Assembly (NCBI GenBank): GCA_934155005.1
Contig: CAKPGR010000003.1
Coordinates: forward strand, 13,342-77,341
Direction of reading: 5' to 3'
DNA: 64,000 nucleotides
From: an uncultured Bacilli bacterium
GTDB lineage: Bacteria; Bacillota_I; Bacilli_A; RF39; UBA660
Part shown: positions 32,833 to 42,772 of the stretch, in pieces
Numbering within the stretch: the stretch's first letter is position 1
Layout of the letters: each line of letters starts with the position of its first letter
The notes under the pieces: model-generated
Database searches by the model: none
Told to the model about the DNA's origin: nothing
Seen by the model: only the letters and a program-made list of their open reading frames with translations
Translations under genes and position numbers: made by a program

Positions 32833-34616
32833 TGGATATAAAAGCTCAAATAGCGCCTAAGGGACTAGAATTTAAACCAAGTAGTTTTATTATTAGTGAT
32901 AAATATGCAACTATTTTAACAGCTATATCTTATCCAAGATATATAAATCCAGGATATTTATCATCTTTAACTAGTATGTCAGGTATCAAAGTTGTTATAA
33001 AACATATACCACTTCCATTTAGTTCAATTAGTAAAATGTTAAACAAAGAAATAGCTGACTTAAAGCAAAGATATCAAGAAGAACATGATAGAACACTTCA
33101 AGAAAGAATTAGACAAGATTATGAATCACTTGAACAATTTATTCAACAATTAGCTGCTTCACAATCAAAAATTTATGACTTTCAAATGCATATCATGATT
33201 ACGGCTAATAGTGAAGAAGAATTAAATAGTAAAAAATTTCAAGTAAAAAATTATTTAGAAGCGATGGAAATTAGAGCTTTACCACTTAGATTTGAACAAG
33301 AAAAAGTTTTAAAATCTATATTACCAATATATGAAAAACAAGATATTGAAGATAGAATAGGTACACCAATTCCATCACCAACACTAGCAGCAATGTATCC
33401 TTTTATATTTGATAGTATCAAAGATCCAGGACTTTCAACTTTACTTGGAGTTGATTTCTCTGGTGGAGTTATTTTATTTAACCAATTCTTATATCAAATA
33501 AAAAAAGAACACAATCGTAATAATGCTAACATGATTATTTTAGGTACATCTGGTAGTGGTAAATCAACAGCAGCTAAAATATTACTTAGAACACATATTA
33601 GAAACAATTGTCAACTAGTTTTAATTGACCCAGAAGGTGAATTAGAAGAAATGACAAAACGTTTTGGTGGAGATTTTATTGATTTAGGTAAAGGTGGAGA
33701 ATTCGGAATGATAAATCCACTTGAAGTTGTAATCGATGCTGATGAAGATGAAATAGAAAATGGTTTAGGTTATACTGTTTTAACTAGAACTCTTCAAAGT
33801 GTAAAAGCTTTTATGAAATATTATGATCCATCAATTGAAGAAGATGTACTTAATATGTTTAGTGAAGTTTTACAAGAAACATATAGAAGATTTGGAATTA
33901 GCTTCGAAGCTGATTTTACTAAGTTTACTTCAAGAGATTATCCAACTTTTAAAGATGTTTATGCAACAATTCGTGGTCGTCTTACATCAATGACAGAAAA
34001 AACACAAGAAAGAGATGTAATGGAAAGACTAGAACTTAAAATAAGACCAATAGTAAAAGAATTAAAATATTACTTTGATGGCCATACAACTATAACAAGT
34101 TCTAGTGATTTTATAACATTTAATATTAGAGAAATTATGAATGCTGATGAAAATATTCGTAATGCTTTATTCTTTAATATATTAAAATATGCATGGGGAT
34201 TAACTTTAAATAAAAATGTTAATACTATTTTACAAGTAGATGAAGCTCATGTATTATTGTCAGGAAATAATACTCTTGGGGCTGACTTTTTAGCGCAAAT
34301 TCAAAGACGTTCTAGAAAATATAATACTGGAACAATTATTATAACTCAACAACCAAGTGATTTCTGTGATCCACATGTTATAACACAAGGTAAAGCTATA
34401 TTTGATAATGCATCATACTATTTAGTTATGGGTCTTAAAAAACAAGCTGTTGAAGACTTAGCTAAATTAGTTGATTTAAATGATAATGAAAAAGAGAATA
34501 TTAAAGGATTTAGTCAAGGAGAAGCATTACTTGTTTGTGGTTCTAGAAGAATGCGTATTAATATTATTGCTACTGAGCAAGAATTAGATTCATTTGGAAG
34601 TGGCGGAGGATTTTAA
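32832..34616 (+). CDS. VirB4-like ATPase (split gene, second half)
   Basis: 594 residues. Walker A GTSGSGKST at 238-246 and Walker B LQVDEAH with Asp470-Glu471, then the arginine-rich IQRRSRKYNTGTIIITQQPSDF, as in VirB4/TraC family motors that energise assembly and substrate transport. The N-terminal about 200 residues continue the domain begun in the preceding gene. The weak upstream sequence GGTGATTGGA would serve by coupling to the first half. Confidence 0.85.
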   Translation: MDIKAQIAPKGLEFKPSSFIISDKYATILTAISYPRYINPGYLSSLTSMSGIKVVIKHIPLPFSSISKMLNKEIADLKQRYQEEHDRTLQERIRQDYESLEQFIQQLAASQSKIYDFQMHIMITANSEEELNSKKFQVKNYLEAMEIRALPLRFEQEKVLKSILPIYEKQDIEDRIGTPIPSPTLAAMYPFIFDSIKDPGLSTLLGVDFSGGVILFNQFLYQIKKEHNRNNANMIILGTSGSGKSTAAKILLRTHIRNNCQLVLIDPEGELEEMTKRFGGDFIDLGKGGEFGMINPLEVVIDADEDEIENGLGYTVLTRTLQSVKAFMKYYDPSIEEDVLNMFSEVLQETYRRFGISFEADFTKFTSRDYPTFKDVYATIRGRLTSMTEKTQERDVMERLELKIRPIVKELKYYFDGHTTITSSSDFITFNIREIMNADENIRNALFFNILKYAWGLTLNKNVNTILQVDEAHVLLSGNNTLGADFLAQIQRRSRKYNTGTIIITQQPSDFCDPHVITQGKAIFDNASYYLVMGLKKQAVEDLAKLVDLNDNEKENIKGFSQGEALLVCGSRRMRINIIATEQELDSFGSGGGF

Positions 34617-34638
34617 TATAAAGTAAGGTGGTGTTGCT

Positions 34639-36261
34639 ATGAATGAAGATTTAGATGATTTAGAAATAATTGATTTAGAAGAAGAACCTGAAAAAGATAA
34701 TATTGTCATAGATGAAGCAACATTACCTAAAAAGGAAGAATCTAAGGAGCAACCAAAAGAAAAACCAAAAAAAGAAGAATATCATAATTTTAATTTACCT
34801 AAAATAAATAGAGGTAAAAATGATAATTCTTTAAATCAAAAAAAAGATAATTTAGATAACGGAAATAATAATTTAAATAAAGAAAATAGTAATTTAAATA
34901 ATAGAAAAAATCCATTAGGTAATAATTTTTTAAATAAAAATAATAATACTGAAAAAAATACCATAAATAAATTAAATAATATTAGAAATACAAATAGAGT
35001 TATACCGCCAATTAATAGTCAAACTTTAAGTAATCAAAGTACTGAAAATAACGATTCTAAAGAAGAAGTTAAAGAAAATATAGACAAAAAAATTGGTGGA
35101 GCGGCTTTAACAGCTGCTACTGGTGGCGCTGTAAGGGGAAAGCAAGCGGAAAAACTATCAGGATTTTTTAAAGAAGCTATTAAAAAAAATTTTAAATTAA
35201 AAATTATGCTTATAGCTGCTATTTCTGTTATTGTATTTATATTATTAATTATACTTTCATTTGGAGCAAGCAGTGATAGTGGTTTAGGTAAGGATACTAA
35301 TAGTTATATTACTGGGCAAATGACTGATGATGAATTATATGATGAATTAAGTTATTATGGTTACTGTAAAGATAAAAGTTCATGTAAGAAAAAAGGTGTT
35401 TATAAAGTATTTACAAAATTAAAAAATCTATCAGAAGAATACAAAAAGCCTTGTAGTAATGTTTCAAATAATAAACCATGTGGTGTTAATTTAAATACAG
35501 GATTAATTATTGAAACAATTAATTATTATCGTAATTCATCTGATCAATTTGATTTAGTAGAATTAACAGATGAAGAAGAACAAGATGAAAATGTTTTGAA
35601 AAAAATGATAGGAAATGTAAAAACATATTTTAAGAGAAAAAGTGAATTAAATAGTTTACTTGATGATATTGATAATCTTGCTCTAGCACAAGCTGAATAT
35701 GTAGAAAATAAATGCGGTAATAAATACTATCAAATAAGTTTTAATAAATATATTTCATATTTAAAATATGGAAATACGAGTACACATCCAAATTATAGTG
35801 GTAATTCAGTTTCTGTTGATACTTGTTCTGGACCTAAAAATGATTATATACAAACATCATATAATCAAGATGGAAATACTAATATAACATCAATAACAGG
35901 GTCAGGCGTTGGTACCGAAATTGTTAATTATGCCTTACAATTTGTTGGGGGTAAATATGTATGGGGTGGTACAGATTTAAATAAAGGTGTTGACTGTTCA
36001 GGATTTACTATGAAAGTTATGGAACATTTTGGAATAAAATTACCTCATAGTGCTAAAGCTCAGCTTACAGCAGGTGGTACAAATGTTGGAACAGATATTA
36101 CCTTAGCTTTGCCAGGGGACTTGATTATTTATAATGGACATGTTGCTATATATATGGGTAATAATCAAATAGTCCATGCGGCAGATGAAAAACATGGTAT
36201 TATTGTTTCTAAGAATGCTTCATATTCTAAAATAAAAGGAATTGTTAGATATTGGAACTAG
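34639..36261 (+). CDS. Membrane-anchored NlpC/P60 peptidoglycan hydrolase of the secretion locus
   Basis: 540 residues. A cytoplasmic acidic then Asn/Lys-rich head (about 1-150, repeats of the kind NNLNKENSNLNNR), one membrane span (about 185-210), a helical region with several cysteines (about 225-395), then an NlpC/P60 domain: Cys453 in VDCSGF, His501 in NGHVAIY and His513 in IVHAAD. In Gram-positive conjugation systems such VirB1-like enzymes open the wall for the channel. GGTGGTG ribosome site. Confidence 0.85.
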   Translation: MNEDLDDLEIIDLEEEPEKDNIVIDEATLPKKEESKEQPKEKPKKEEYHNFNLPKINRGKNDNSLNQKKDNLDNGNNNLNKENSNLNNRKNPLGNNFLNKNNNTEKNTINKLNNIRNTNRVIPPINSQTLSNQSTENNDSKEEVKENIDKKIGGAALTAATGGAVRGKQAEKLSGFFKEAIKKNFKLKIMLIAAISVIVFILLIILSFGASSDSGLGKDTNSYITGQMTDDELYDELSYYGYCKDKSSCKKKGVYKVFTKLKNLSEEYKKPCSNVSNNKPCGVNLNTGLIIETINYYRNSSDQFDLVELTDEEEQDENVLKKMIGNVKTYFKRKSELNSLLDDIDNLALAQAEYVENKCGNKYYQISFNKYISYLKYGNTSTHPNYSGNSVSVDTCSGPKNDYIQTSYNQDGNTNITSITGSGVGTEIVNYALQFVGGKYVWGGTDLNKGVDCSGFTMKVMEHFGIKLPHSAKAQLTAGGTNVGTDITLALPGDLIIYNGHVAIYMGNNQIVHAADEKHGIIVSKNASYSKIKGIVRYWN

Positions 36262-36269
36262 GTGATTAA

Positions 36270-36893
36270 ATGAATGAAACATTAAAAAGAAAAATTCTTA
36301 TTATTTCTTTTTTACTACTTACTGTTATATTCCTTTTCTTTATAATTTTAAACAATAAAAAAAATAAAATGAATACATTTGATGTTAATAGTGAAAATGT
36401 TGATTATATTGATAATTTTCTAATTAATTTAGAAAGTAATTTAAAAGAAAAAAATATTGATTTTGTAAGTGAAAAAGCAAAAAATAAAGATATATATTCA
36501 ATTCTTGTTGTAATGGAAGATAGTGATGAAGATATAAAATCAAATAACTATTTATCATATAACATAAATATAAAAACAAAAAAAGTTATGAATAATGAAG
36601 AGGTTGCTAATTCATTTGGGTATTCATTAGATGATATTTTTAAAGCAATAAATAAAAGACTAGAAGATTTATATCAAGATGAGATAAAAGAAGGATTTGT
36701 AGAAAAAAATGAATGTGACTTTGAATGTTATAAATCTTATTATAGAGGAATTGAAAATATAGAAGATATTTATAGTTTATACGTTAAAGATAATAAACTA
36801 TATATTTATGTTTCAATTAAGGTTATATCAGCAGCATCTGATGAAGATTATTTCAAAAAGTTAAATTATAATCCATATAAAATAGAGCTATAA
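36270..36893 (+). CDS. Bitopic membrane protein of the secretion locus, unknown
   Basis: 207 residues: short basic N-terminus, one membrane helix (about 8-30), then an exported helical/beta domain with charged residues and one CDFEC motif. Topology resembles VirB8-type adaptors (single N-terminal span, globular outside domain), but there is no sequence motif to secure this. Tightly packed: starts eight bases after the hydrolase gene stop and ends 13 bases before the next gene. Confidence 0.4.
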   Translation: MNETLKRKILIISFLLLTVIFLFFIILNNKKNKMNTFDVNSENVDYIDNFLINLESNLKEKNIDFVSEKAKNKDIYSILVVMEDSDEDIKSNNYLSYNINIKTKKVMNNEEVANSFGYSLDDIFKAINKRLEDLYQDEIKEGFVEKNECDFECYKSYYRGIENIEDIYSLYVKDNKLYIYVSIKVISAASDEDYFKKLNYNPYKIEL

Positions 36894-36906
36894 TCGAGGT
36901 GGTAGT

Positions 36907-38424
36907 ATGAAAAGATTTTATAAAATAATAGATAAAATAAATATATCATTATTTGTTTTTCTTTTCATATTCTCTTTTTCATATTTTCTACCTAAAAATA
37001 TAGTCATTTCAAAAAAAATATATTTAGATAAAAATTCATTCATAAGCCAAATGTCAGAAGCTGCCGTACAAGATATGAAAGAAACAGGTGTATTTGCTAG
37101 TGTTACAATTGGACAAGCAGCAGTTGAGTCTGGTTGGGGAAAAGATGAAATTTCAACAACTTATAATAACTATTTCGGTATGAAAGCTGGAGGAGATATA
37201 TATGTAAATGGTATTAAAACAAAATGTGACTCTAGTAATAGAAAAGTTATTGGTAAATCTAATAATCAAAATTCCTTTTGGGGTGGATATGCTGTTTGTT
37301 TATCTGCATCAGAAGGTGGGGGATCATGGTTTAGAGTTTATGATAGTGTTTTAAATTCAATTAAAGATCATTCTAGAAATTTTTGGTGTAATACTAGTGG
37401 TAGATATATAAAAAATGGTGTTTTTGCATCACCTAATCCAGAAGTTCAACTTTATACTATTGCTAAGTCAGGGTATGCTGTTGATGGTAGTGGTAATATT
37501 ACAACTATCGGTGGTCTTAGATATGACCAACATATATATCAAAAAATAATAATTCCAAATAATTTAACTAAATATGATAATGTGTATCAAAGTGGAGTTA
37601 AACCGGCATATGCAGAGACTTGTACAGATGCCGTTTATACAGGATCAACTCCTACTATTGATACATCATCTTCATCTAATTTAAATGGAGTTAGTGATTT
37701 TAAAACAACATATAGTGGAGATGTAAAAGAAGGATATATTTATAAAACACAAAAAAATAATGCCTTAAAAGTAACAGAAAAAACAGTTACTGAAAAAATA
37801 GATGAAAATATAAATTCCATTATAAAAAGTATATTTACAACGACAGGTGAATATTCTGATGGAAAAATAGGCGCTAGTGCATATACGGCAAATGTTACAT
37901 ATGTAAATGGTAGTTTTAAAAATAAAGTTGTTTATTATAATCAAAATGATTATAAAAGTTATCCATATGGTAGCTATGGTACTATAGCATCTCATGGTTG
38001 TGGTACAACATCAATGGCAATTGTTATTTCTAGTTTTTTAGGAAGAGAAGTAAGTCCTGTTGAAACTACTAATTGGGCATGTTCAAATGGTTATTGTACT
38101 TCTAGTGGATCTTCTCACTCTGTAATTCCAGGACTTGCAGCACAATATGGATTAAATAGTACTAATGAAATATCTTCAAGTTCTAATTTACAACCAGTTG
38201 TCGATGCCCTAGCAAGTGGTAATTCGTTAGTTGTTGTTTTAGCTAAGTCAGGAGAATTTACAAATAGTGGTCACTTCCTTGTTTTGACAGGAGTTGATGC
38301 AAGTGGTAATATTTCAGTAGCAGATCCTGCAAGTAGAAAGAAAACAGAAAAAACATATACATTAGATTTCTTAATAAATCCAACACAAGGACATATCGTT
38401 AAATTCTGGATTATAAGTGGGTGA
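36907..38424 (+). CDS. Glucosaminidase plus C39-like peptidase fusion
   Basis: 505 residues. An N-terminal membrane anchor is followed by a LytD/AcmA-type glucosaminidase domain (about 50-215): Glu74 in QAAVESGWGKDE, then NNYFGMKAG. A linker with two charged segments leads to a C39-like papain-fold domain (about 335-505): Cys365 in SHGCGTTSMA, His456 in SGHFLVLTG, Asp473 in VADPAS. It can thus cut glycan strands and, probably, peptides. In this locus it should remodel the wall for the machine or act on recipient cells. Confidence 0.8.
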   Translation: MKRFYKIIDKINISLFVFLFIFSFSYFLPKNIVISKKIYLDKNSFISQMSEAAVQDMKETGVFASVTIGQAAVESGWGKDEISTTYNNYFGMKAGGDIYVNGIKTKCDSSNRKVIGKSNNQNSFWGGYAVCLSASEGGGSWFRVYDSVLNSIKDHSRNFWCNTSGRYIKNGVFASPNPEVQLYTIAKSGYAVDGSGNITTIGGLRYDQHIYQKIIIPNNLTKYDNVYQSGVKPAYAETCTDAVYTGSTPTIDTSSSSNLNGVSDFKTTYSGDVKEGYIYKTQKNNALKVTEKTVTEKIDENINSIIKSIFTTTGEYSDGKIGASAYTANVTYVNGSFKNKVVYYNQNDYKSYPYGSYGTIASHGCGTTSMAIVISSFLGREVSPVETTNWACSNGYCTSSGSSHSVIPGLAAQYGLNSTNEISSSSNLQPVVDALASGNSLVVVLAKSGEFTNSGHFLVLTGVDASGNISVADPASRKKTEKTYTLDFLINPTQGHIVKFWIISG

Positions 38425-38428
38425 TTAG

Positions 38429-39115
38429 ATGAAAAAAATAAAATTATTAATGTGTAGTATTTTTATCATAATGTTAACAGGCTGTAATACTGATTATACT
38501 ATTAATGTAAATAATGATTTATCAGTAGATGAAAAAGCTTCCATTGAAGAAACATATTACTATTTTGAAGAAAATTATACATATTATCATAGCAGTGAAG
38601 TTTTAGATCTTTTATGGGATCAATTTAGTGATAAATACAAAGATAATAGTTATACATACACACATAATAGTAGTGAAACAGGAATATATGTAAAAACTAG
38701 TTATAAAAATATAGACGAATTTGTTAATAAAAATAAAATATATAATCAGTTTTTTGAAAAAATTGATTATACAAAAAAACAAAATCAAATAACACTAGAA
38801 ACAAAAGGTGAGTTTTATCCATATAATGAACAAGATCCAGAAAAGTTTGCTATCGAATCTACTAAAATTAATATAGTAGTACCATTTAAAGTTATATCTA
38901 ATAACGCTGATCAAGTAAGTGGTAATAAATATACATGGTATATTAATAAAGATACAAAAGATAAAAAAATTAAAATTACATTTGATACTTCTAATAGTCA
39001 AATAAAAAAACAATCAAAAAATTATTATTTGATTATTATTGGAATAGGAATATTTATTGGTATTATTATTTTATATATTAGTTATAAAATAAAAAGAGCT
39101 GATAATGAAATATAG
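38429..39115 (+). CDS. Lipoprotein with C-terminal membrane helix
   Basis: 228 residues. Signal peptide ends in the lipobox MLTGC, so Cys19-type lipidation is expected. The exported domain is mixed alpha/beta with many Tyr; a final membrane helix (about 200-220) is followed by a basic tail. This double anchoring and the N-terminal NVNNDLSVDEKASIEE recall DUF3153/LppM-like proteins. Its role in the secretion machine is unknown. It starts four bases after its neighbour. Confidence 0.55.
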   Translation: MKKIKLLMCSIFIIMLTGCNTDYTINVNNDLSVDEKASIEETYYYFEENYTYYHSSEVLDLLWDQFSDKYKDNSYTYTHNSSETGIYVKTSYKNIDEFVNKNKIYNQFFEKIDYTKKQNQITLETKGEFYPYNEQDPEKFAIESTKINIVVPFKVISNNADQVSGNKYTWYINKDTKDKKIKITFDTSNSQIKKQSKNYYLIIIGIGIFIGIIILYISYKIKRADNEI

Positions 39116-39124
39116 GAGGTTTTT

Positions 39125-41104
39125 ATGAAATTAAAATTAAAAGCAGAAGCAAGAGATTGGATTATTTTCGTTATATATGCCGTTTTTCTATTTTTCTTGA
39201 TTTGTGTTGCTGTTGTAAATTTAGGAACGTTTGCAACTGAATCAAGATTTTCAGGATTTAATCCTTTCTTAGCATTTCAAAGAGATTATATTGGACCAAC
39301 AATGGTATTTTACCTTGGTGCTTTAATAGCTTCATTTGTTAGTGTTCAAAATCATTTTTTTGAGAGAGAAAAAGGAATTGGATTTAGTGTAGGAGCAAAA
39401 AAGGAAAAAGGATACTCAAGATGGGCTACTGATAAAGAATTTAAAAAGGATCTAGAAAAAATATTACCCGATCAAGAAAAATGTGAAAAAGGTGGTATTC
39501 CTTTAATTAATAGTGGAAAAGAAATTTGGGTTGATCCAAGTGGATATCATAATATGATTATAGGATCAACAGGATCAGGTAAATCACAAGCTATATCAAA
39601 GCCATTTATTAGAGTTATGGCCAAGGCAGGAGAATCAATGATTGTAACCGATCCAAAAGGAGAACTTTACGAAGATACTTCACTTGAATTAAAAGCAAGA
39701 GGATATAACATAATTGTTTTAAACTTCCGTGATCCTCAAAAAGGTAATTGTTGGAATCCATTTTCCTTACCATATAAATTATACAAAGAAGGAAACATTG
39801 ATAAGGCAACTGAATTACTAGAAGATTTAGCAAAAAATATTCTATATGATGAATCAAGCAAAGGTCAAGACCCATTTTGGGAAAATACATCAGCTGATTA
39901 TTTTACAGGATTATCACTTGCTTTATTTGATGATGCTAAGGAAGATGAAATAAATATTAATAGTATAAATTTAATGAGTACAGTTGGTGAAGATAAAATA
40001 GGTGGTACAACTTATATAAAAGAATATTTTAGTGATAAAGATCAATCTAGCGGTGCTTATGTAAACGTTTCAAGTACTTTGATGGCTCCTAGTGATACAA
40101 AAGGAAGTATTTTATCAGTATTTAAACAAAAAATAAAATTATTCTCATCACGTGAAAATTTGTCTGAAATGTTATCACATAGTGATTTTGATATTGAAGA
40201 TATTGGACGTGAAAAAACAGCTGTTTTTATTGTTATTCAAGATGAAAAAAAGACATATCATCCATTAGTTACAATTTTCTTAAAACAATGTTATGAAACA
40301 TTAGTTAGAGTAGCTCAAGAAAATGGCAGTAAACTTAAATATAGAACTAATTTCTTACTAGATGAATTTGCTAATATGCCTCCTTTAACAGATGTTGATG
40401 CAATGGTTTCAGCAGCGCGTTCTAGAAATATTAAATTATCATTTATCATACAAAACTTCTCACAATTGAATGATGTTTATGGTAAAGAAAAGGCAGAAAC
40501 AATAAGAGGTAACTGTGGTAATACAATTTATATTTTATCAACAGAACTTTCAGCATTAGAAGAAATTAGTAAGATGTGTGGAGATGTAAAATCTAAAAAA
40601 GATGATAAGACTGATTCGAGGCCATTAGTTACTGTTTCTGATCTTCAAAAACTAAAAGAAGAAGAAGCTATAATTTTAAGATCAAGAATGAATCCTTATA
40701 AGACAAAATTAAAATTTGATTATAAAATTGATTGGGGTAAAAAATACGAAAAAGCTAAATACCCAAATAGAGAAAAGATTAAAGTAACTACTTTTGATTT
40801 AAAAGGATATGTTAATAAAAAAAGAGATAAGAAAATAAATGACATGTTAGGTGGAAATTCTTCTAAGATTCCTTCTATGCCAAATATATTCGGACCTAAA
40901 CCAGGTGCACCTGATTTAGATAGCATAGTAAAAAGGATAGATGCTAAAATAGCTGAAATGGAAGCTGAAGAAAGAAAAGAACAAGAAAAAAGACAAGCTA
41001 AAAAACAAGTCACACCTGAACAAAAAGAACAACCTAAAAAAATTAATCTTGAAGAAGTTACTGATGATCAATTCTTTGATGATTTCTTTAATGATGAAGA
41101 ATAG
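39125..41104 (+). CDS. VirD4/TraG-like coupling ATPase
   Basis: 659 residues. Two N-terminal membrane helices, Walker A GSTGSGKS at 147-154, Walker B FLLDEFANMPPL with Asp413-Glu414, and the C-terminal tail with Lys/Glu repeats. Coupling proteins recruit substrates to type IV channels. Strong AGGAGG ribosome site. It is the last gene of the locus. No relaxase accompanies it. Confidence 0.9.
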   Translation: MKLKLKAEARDWIIFVIYAVFLFFLICVAVVNLGTFATESRFSGFNPFLAFQRDYIGPTMVFYLGALIASFVSVQNHFFEREKGIGFSVGAKKEKGYSRWATDKEFKKDLEKILPDQEKCEKGGIPLINSGKEIWVDPSGYHNMIIGSTGSGKSQAISKPFIRVMAKAGESMIVTDPKGELYEDTSLELKARGYNIIVLNFRDPQKGNCWNPFSLPYKLYKEGNIDKATELLEDLAKNILYDESSKGQDPFWENTSADYFTGLSLALFDDAKEDEININSINLMSTVGEDKIGGTTYIKEYFSDKDQSSGAYVNVSSTLMAPSDTKGSILSVFKQKIKLFSSRENLSEMLSHSDFDIEDIGREKTAVFIVIQDEKKTYHPLVTIFLKQCYETLVRVAQENGSKLKYRTNFLLDEFANMPPLTDVDAMVSAARSRNIKLSFIIQNFSQLNDVYGKEKAETIRGNCGNTIYILSTELSALEEISKMCGDVKSKKDDKTDSRPLVTVSDLQKLKEEEAIILRSRMNPYKTKLKFDYKIDWGKKYEKAKYPNREKIKVTTFDLKGYVNKKRDKKINDMLGGNSSKIPSMPNIFGPKPGAPDLDSIVKRIDAKIAEMEAEERKEQEKRQAKKQVTPEQKEQPKKINLEEVTDDQFFDDFFNDEE

Positions 41105-41148
41105 TAACAAATTTTAGTATTTAACATATAATATTTTAGGGTGATTAT

Positions 41149-41436
41149 ATGGTATCCAATATATCTGTTGATGAAATAGATAAAATTAATGGAATTAATA
41201 TAATTGATATTAGAAGTATACAAAGTTATAATAATAATCATATTCCAAATGCAATTAATATCCCATACGAGAAATTATTAATAAATTTTAGAGAATATCT
41301 ATCTTCAAATCAAAAATATATATTATATTGTCAAAAAGGTTTTACTAGTAAAAGATTATGCCAAATATTAAATAATTATGGTTATAAAACAATAAATCTA
41401 GAAGGTGGATATGAAGAATGGATAATGAAGAATTGA
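41149..41436 (+). CDS. Single-domain rhodanese-like protein
   Basis: 95 residues, one rhodanese domain: NIIDIRSIQSYNNNHIPNAINIP, active-site Cys in LYCQKGFTSKR, and EGGYEEW. Single-domain rhodaneses transfer sulfur or bind persulfides. Independent of the secretion locus (44-base gap with its own GGTGATT site). A terminator overlaps its end. Confidence 0.85.
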   Translation: MVSNISVDEIDKINGINIIDIRSIQSYNNNHIPNAINIPYEKLLINFREYLSSNQKYILYCQKGFTSKRLCQILNNYGYKTINLEGGYEEWIMKN

Positions 41437-41454
41437 AAAAATTCTTCTTTTTTT
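41427..41454 (+). terminator. Terminator after rhodanese gene
   Basis: GAAGAATT (41427-41434) and AATTCTTC (41440-41447) with a five-base loop and seven T. The left arm holds the last codons and stop. Confidence 0.8.
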
Positions 41455-41476
41455 GTATAATGAAATTGGTGATAAA

Positions 41477-42655
41477 ATGCGAAAAAAAATAATTATTATT
41501 TTAATAGCCGTACTTTTAAGTTTTTCTATATATAAAATATATAGTTACATTAGAATAAAAACAGCTAAAATAGAAATTGTTTTAGTTGATGATTTAAAAT
41601 TAGAATTTAATGAAAAAAAGAAAGTATCTGATTTTATAAAATCAATAAATGGTAAAATAACTGATGACTATATTATTGATTCAAGTAAATTAGGTAAAAA
41701 AGATGTAAAATTTGAATTTATAAACAATGATAATATAAAGTTACAATATACTTTTCAAATAGAAGTTGTTGATACGGTAAGTCCACTTATATGGTTAGGA
41801 AATAATTATAATGTTAAGGTTGGTAGTGATATTGATTTAACAAAAAAAATATTATGTGGCGATAATTATGATTCAAAACCTAAATGTTATATTGAAGGAG
41901 TCTATGATTTAAATAAAGAAGGTAGTTATGATCTAGTATTTAAAGCAGAAGATAATAGTGGCAATATTGAAGAAAAAGCTTTTACTTTAAATGTATATGA
42001 ACCAGTTCAAAATGATAACAAAATAGAGCCTGTTTATACTAATTTTAATGAAGTAAAAGAAAATTATAAAAATGATAAAACAGTAGTAGGGTTAGATATA
42101 TCTTCACACCAAGGTGAAATAGATTTTAAAAAATTAAAAGAACAAGGTGTTGAATTTGTTATGATTAGAGTTGGCTATGGCTATAATTCTAAATATACAC
42201 TTGATAAAAATTTCAAAAAAAATATAGAAGAAGCAAACAAAAATAATATTAAAGTTGGAATCTATTTTTATTCATATGCTAAAACTAATAAAGAAGCAAT
42301 TAATGATGCTAAATGGGTTTTAAAACAAATAAAAAAATATAAAGTTGATTTACCAATTGCCTTTGACTGGGAAGAATGGGCTAATTTTAATGAATATAAT
42401 TTATCATTCTTTGGACTTACAAACATGGCTGATGTTTTTATAAAAGAAATAGAAAAAAATGGATATGATGGTATGCTTTATAGTAGTAAAACTTATCTAG
42501 ATAATATTTGGCTGGAAAATGATTATGATATTTGGTTAGCACAATACAATAATAAAATAACATATACTGGTGCTGTCAAAATGTGGCAAATATGTGATAA
42601 TGGTAAAATAGATGGTATAGATAAAACTGTTGATATAGATATTATGTATAAATAA
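41477..42655 (+). CDS. GH25 lysozyme with Ig-like N-terminal domain
   Basis: 392 residues. N-terminal anchor, an Ig-like domain of the DUF5011 type (about 90-175; VDTVSPLIWL, KAEDNSGN), then a GH25 muramidase (about 200-392): GLDISSHQGEIDF, FDWEEW with the catalytic acid pair, and KMWQICDNGKIDGID. It hydrolyses the MurNAc-GlcNAc bond. ATG 41477 follows GGTGATAAA; the earlier in-frame TTG at 41453 lies in the terminator T run and is unlikely. Confidence 0.85.
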   Translation: MRKKIIIILIAVLLSFSIYKIYSYIRIKTAKIEIVLVDDLKLEFNEKKKVSDFIKSINGKITDDYIIDSSKLGKKDVKFEFINNDNIKLQYTFQIEVVDTVSPLIWLGNNYNVKVGSDIDLTKKILCGDNYDSKPKCYIEGVYDLNKEGSYDLVFKAEDNSGNIEEKAFTLNVYEPVQNDNKIEPVYTNFNEVKENYKNDKTVVGLDISSHQGEIDFKKLKEQGVEFVMIRVGYGYNSKYTLDKNFKKNIEEANKNNIKVGIYFYSYAKTNKEAINDAKWVLKQIKKYKVDLPIAFDWEEWANFNEYNLSFFGLTNMADVFIKEIEKNGYDGMLYSSKTYLDNIWLENDYDIWLAQYNNKITYTGAVKMWQICDNGKIDGIDKTVDIDIMYK

Positions 42656-42772
42656 AAAAATATTGAAACTTATCAATGTTTTTTTTAATAAGAAGGAAAA
42701 AAAGTATATTAATATTAGAAAGATACCGTAAAGTGTTACGGATTATTTCCTTACGGGAGGAGTAAGGTTTTT

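Noticed and set aside
32284..34616. Calling the VirB4 split a sequencing error
   Set aside because: The junction has a proper TAATG overlap as seen at other junctions in the window, so it is reported as a split with the doubt stated.
26190..41104. Integrative and conjugative element
   Set aside because: No integrase, relaxase, tRNA target or flanking repeats are visible, and flanking genes are ordinary chromosome genes.
42720..42770. Guanidine-II (mini-ykkC) riboswitch suggested by two hairpins with ACGG
   Set aside because: The ACGG bases lie in stem arms and not in loops, and there is no downstream transporter gene on that strand.
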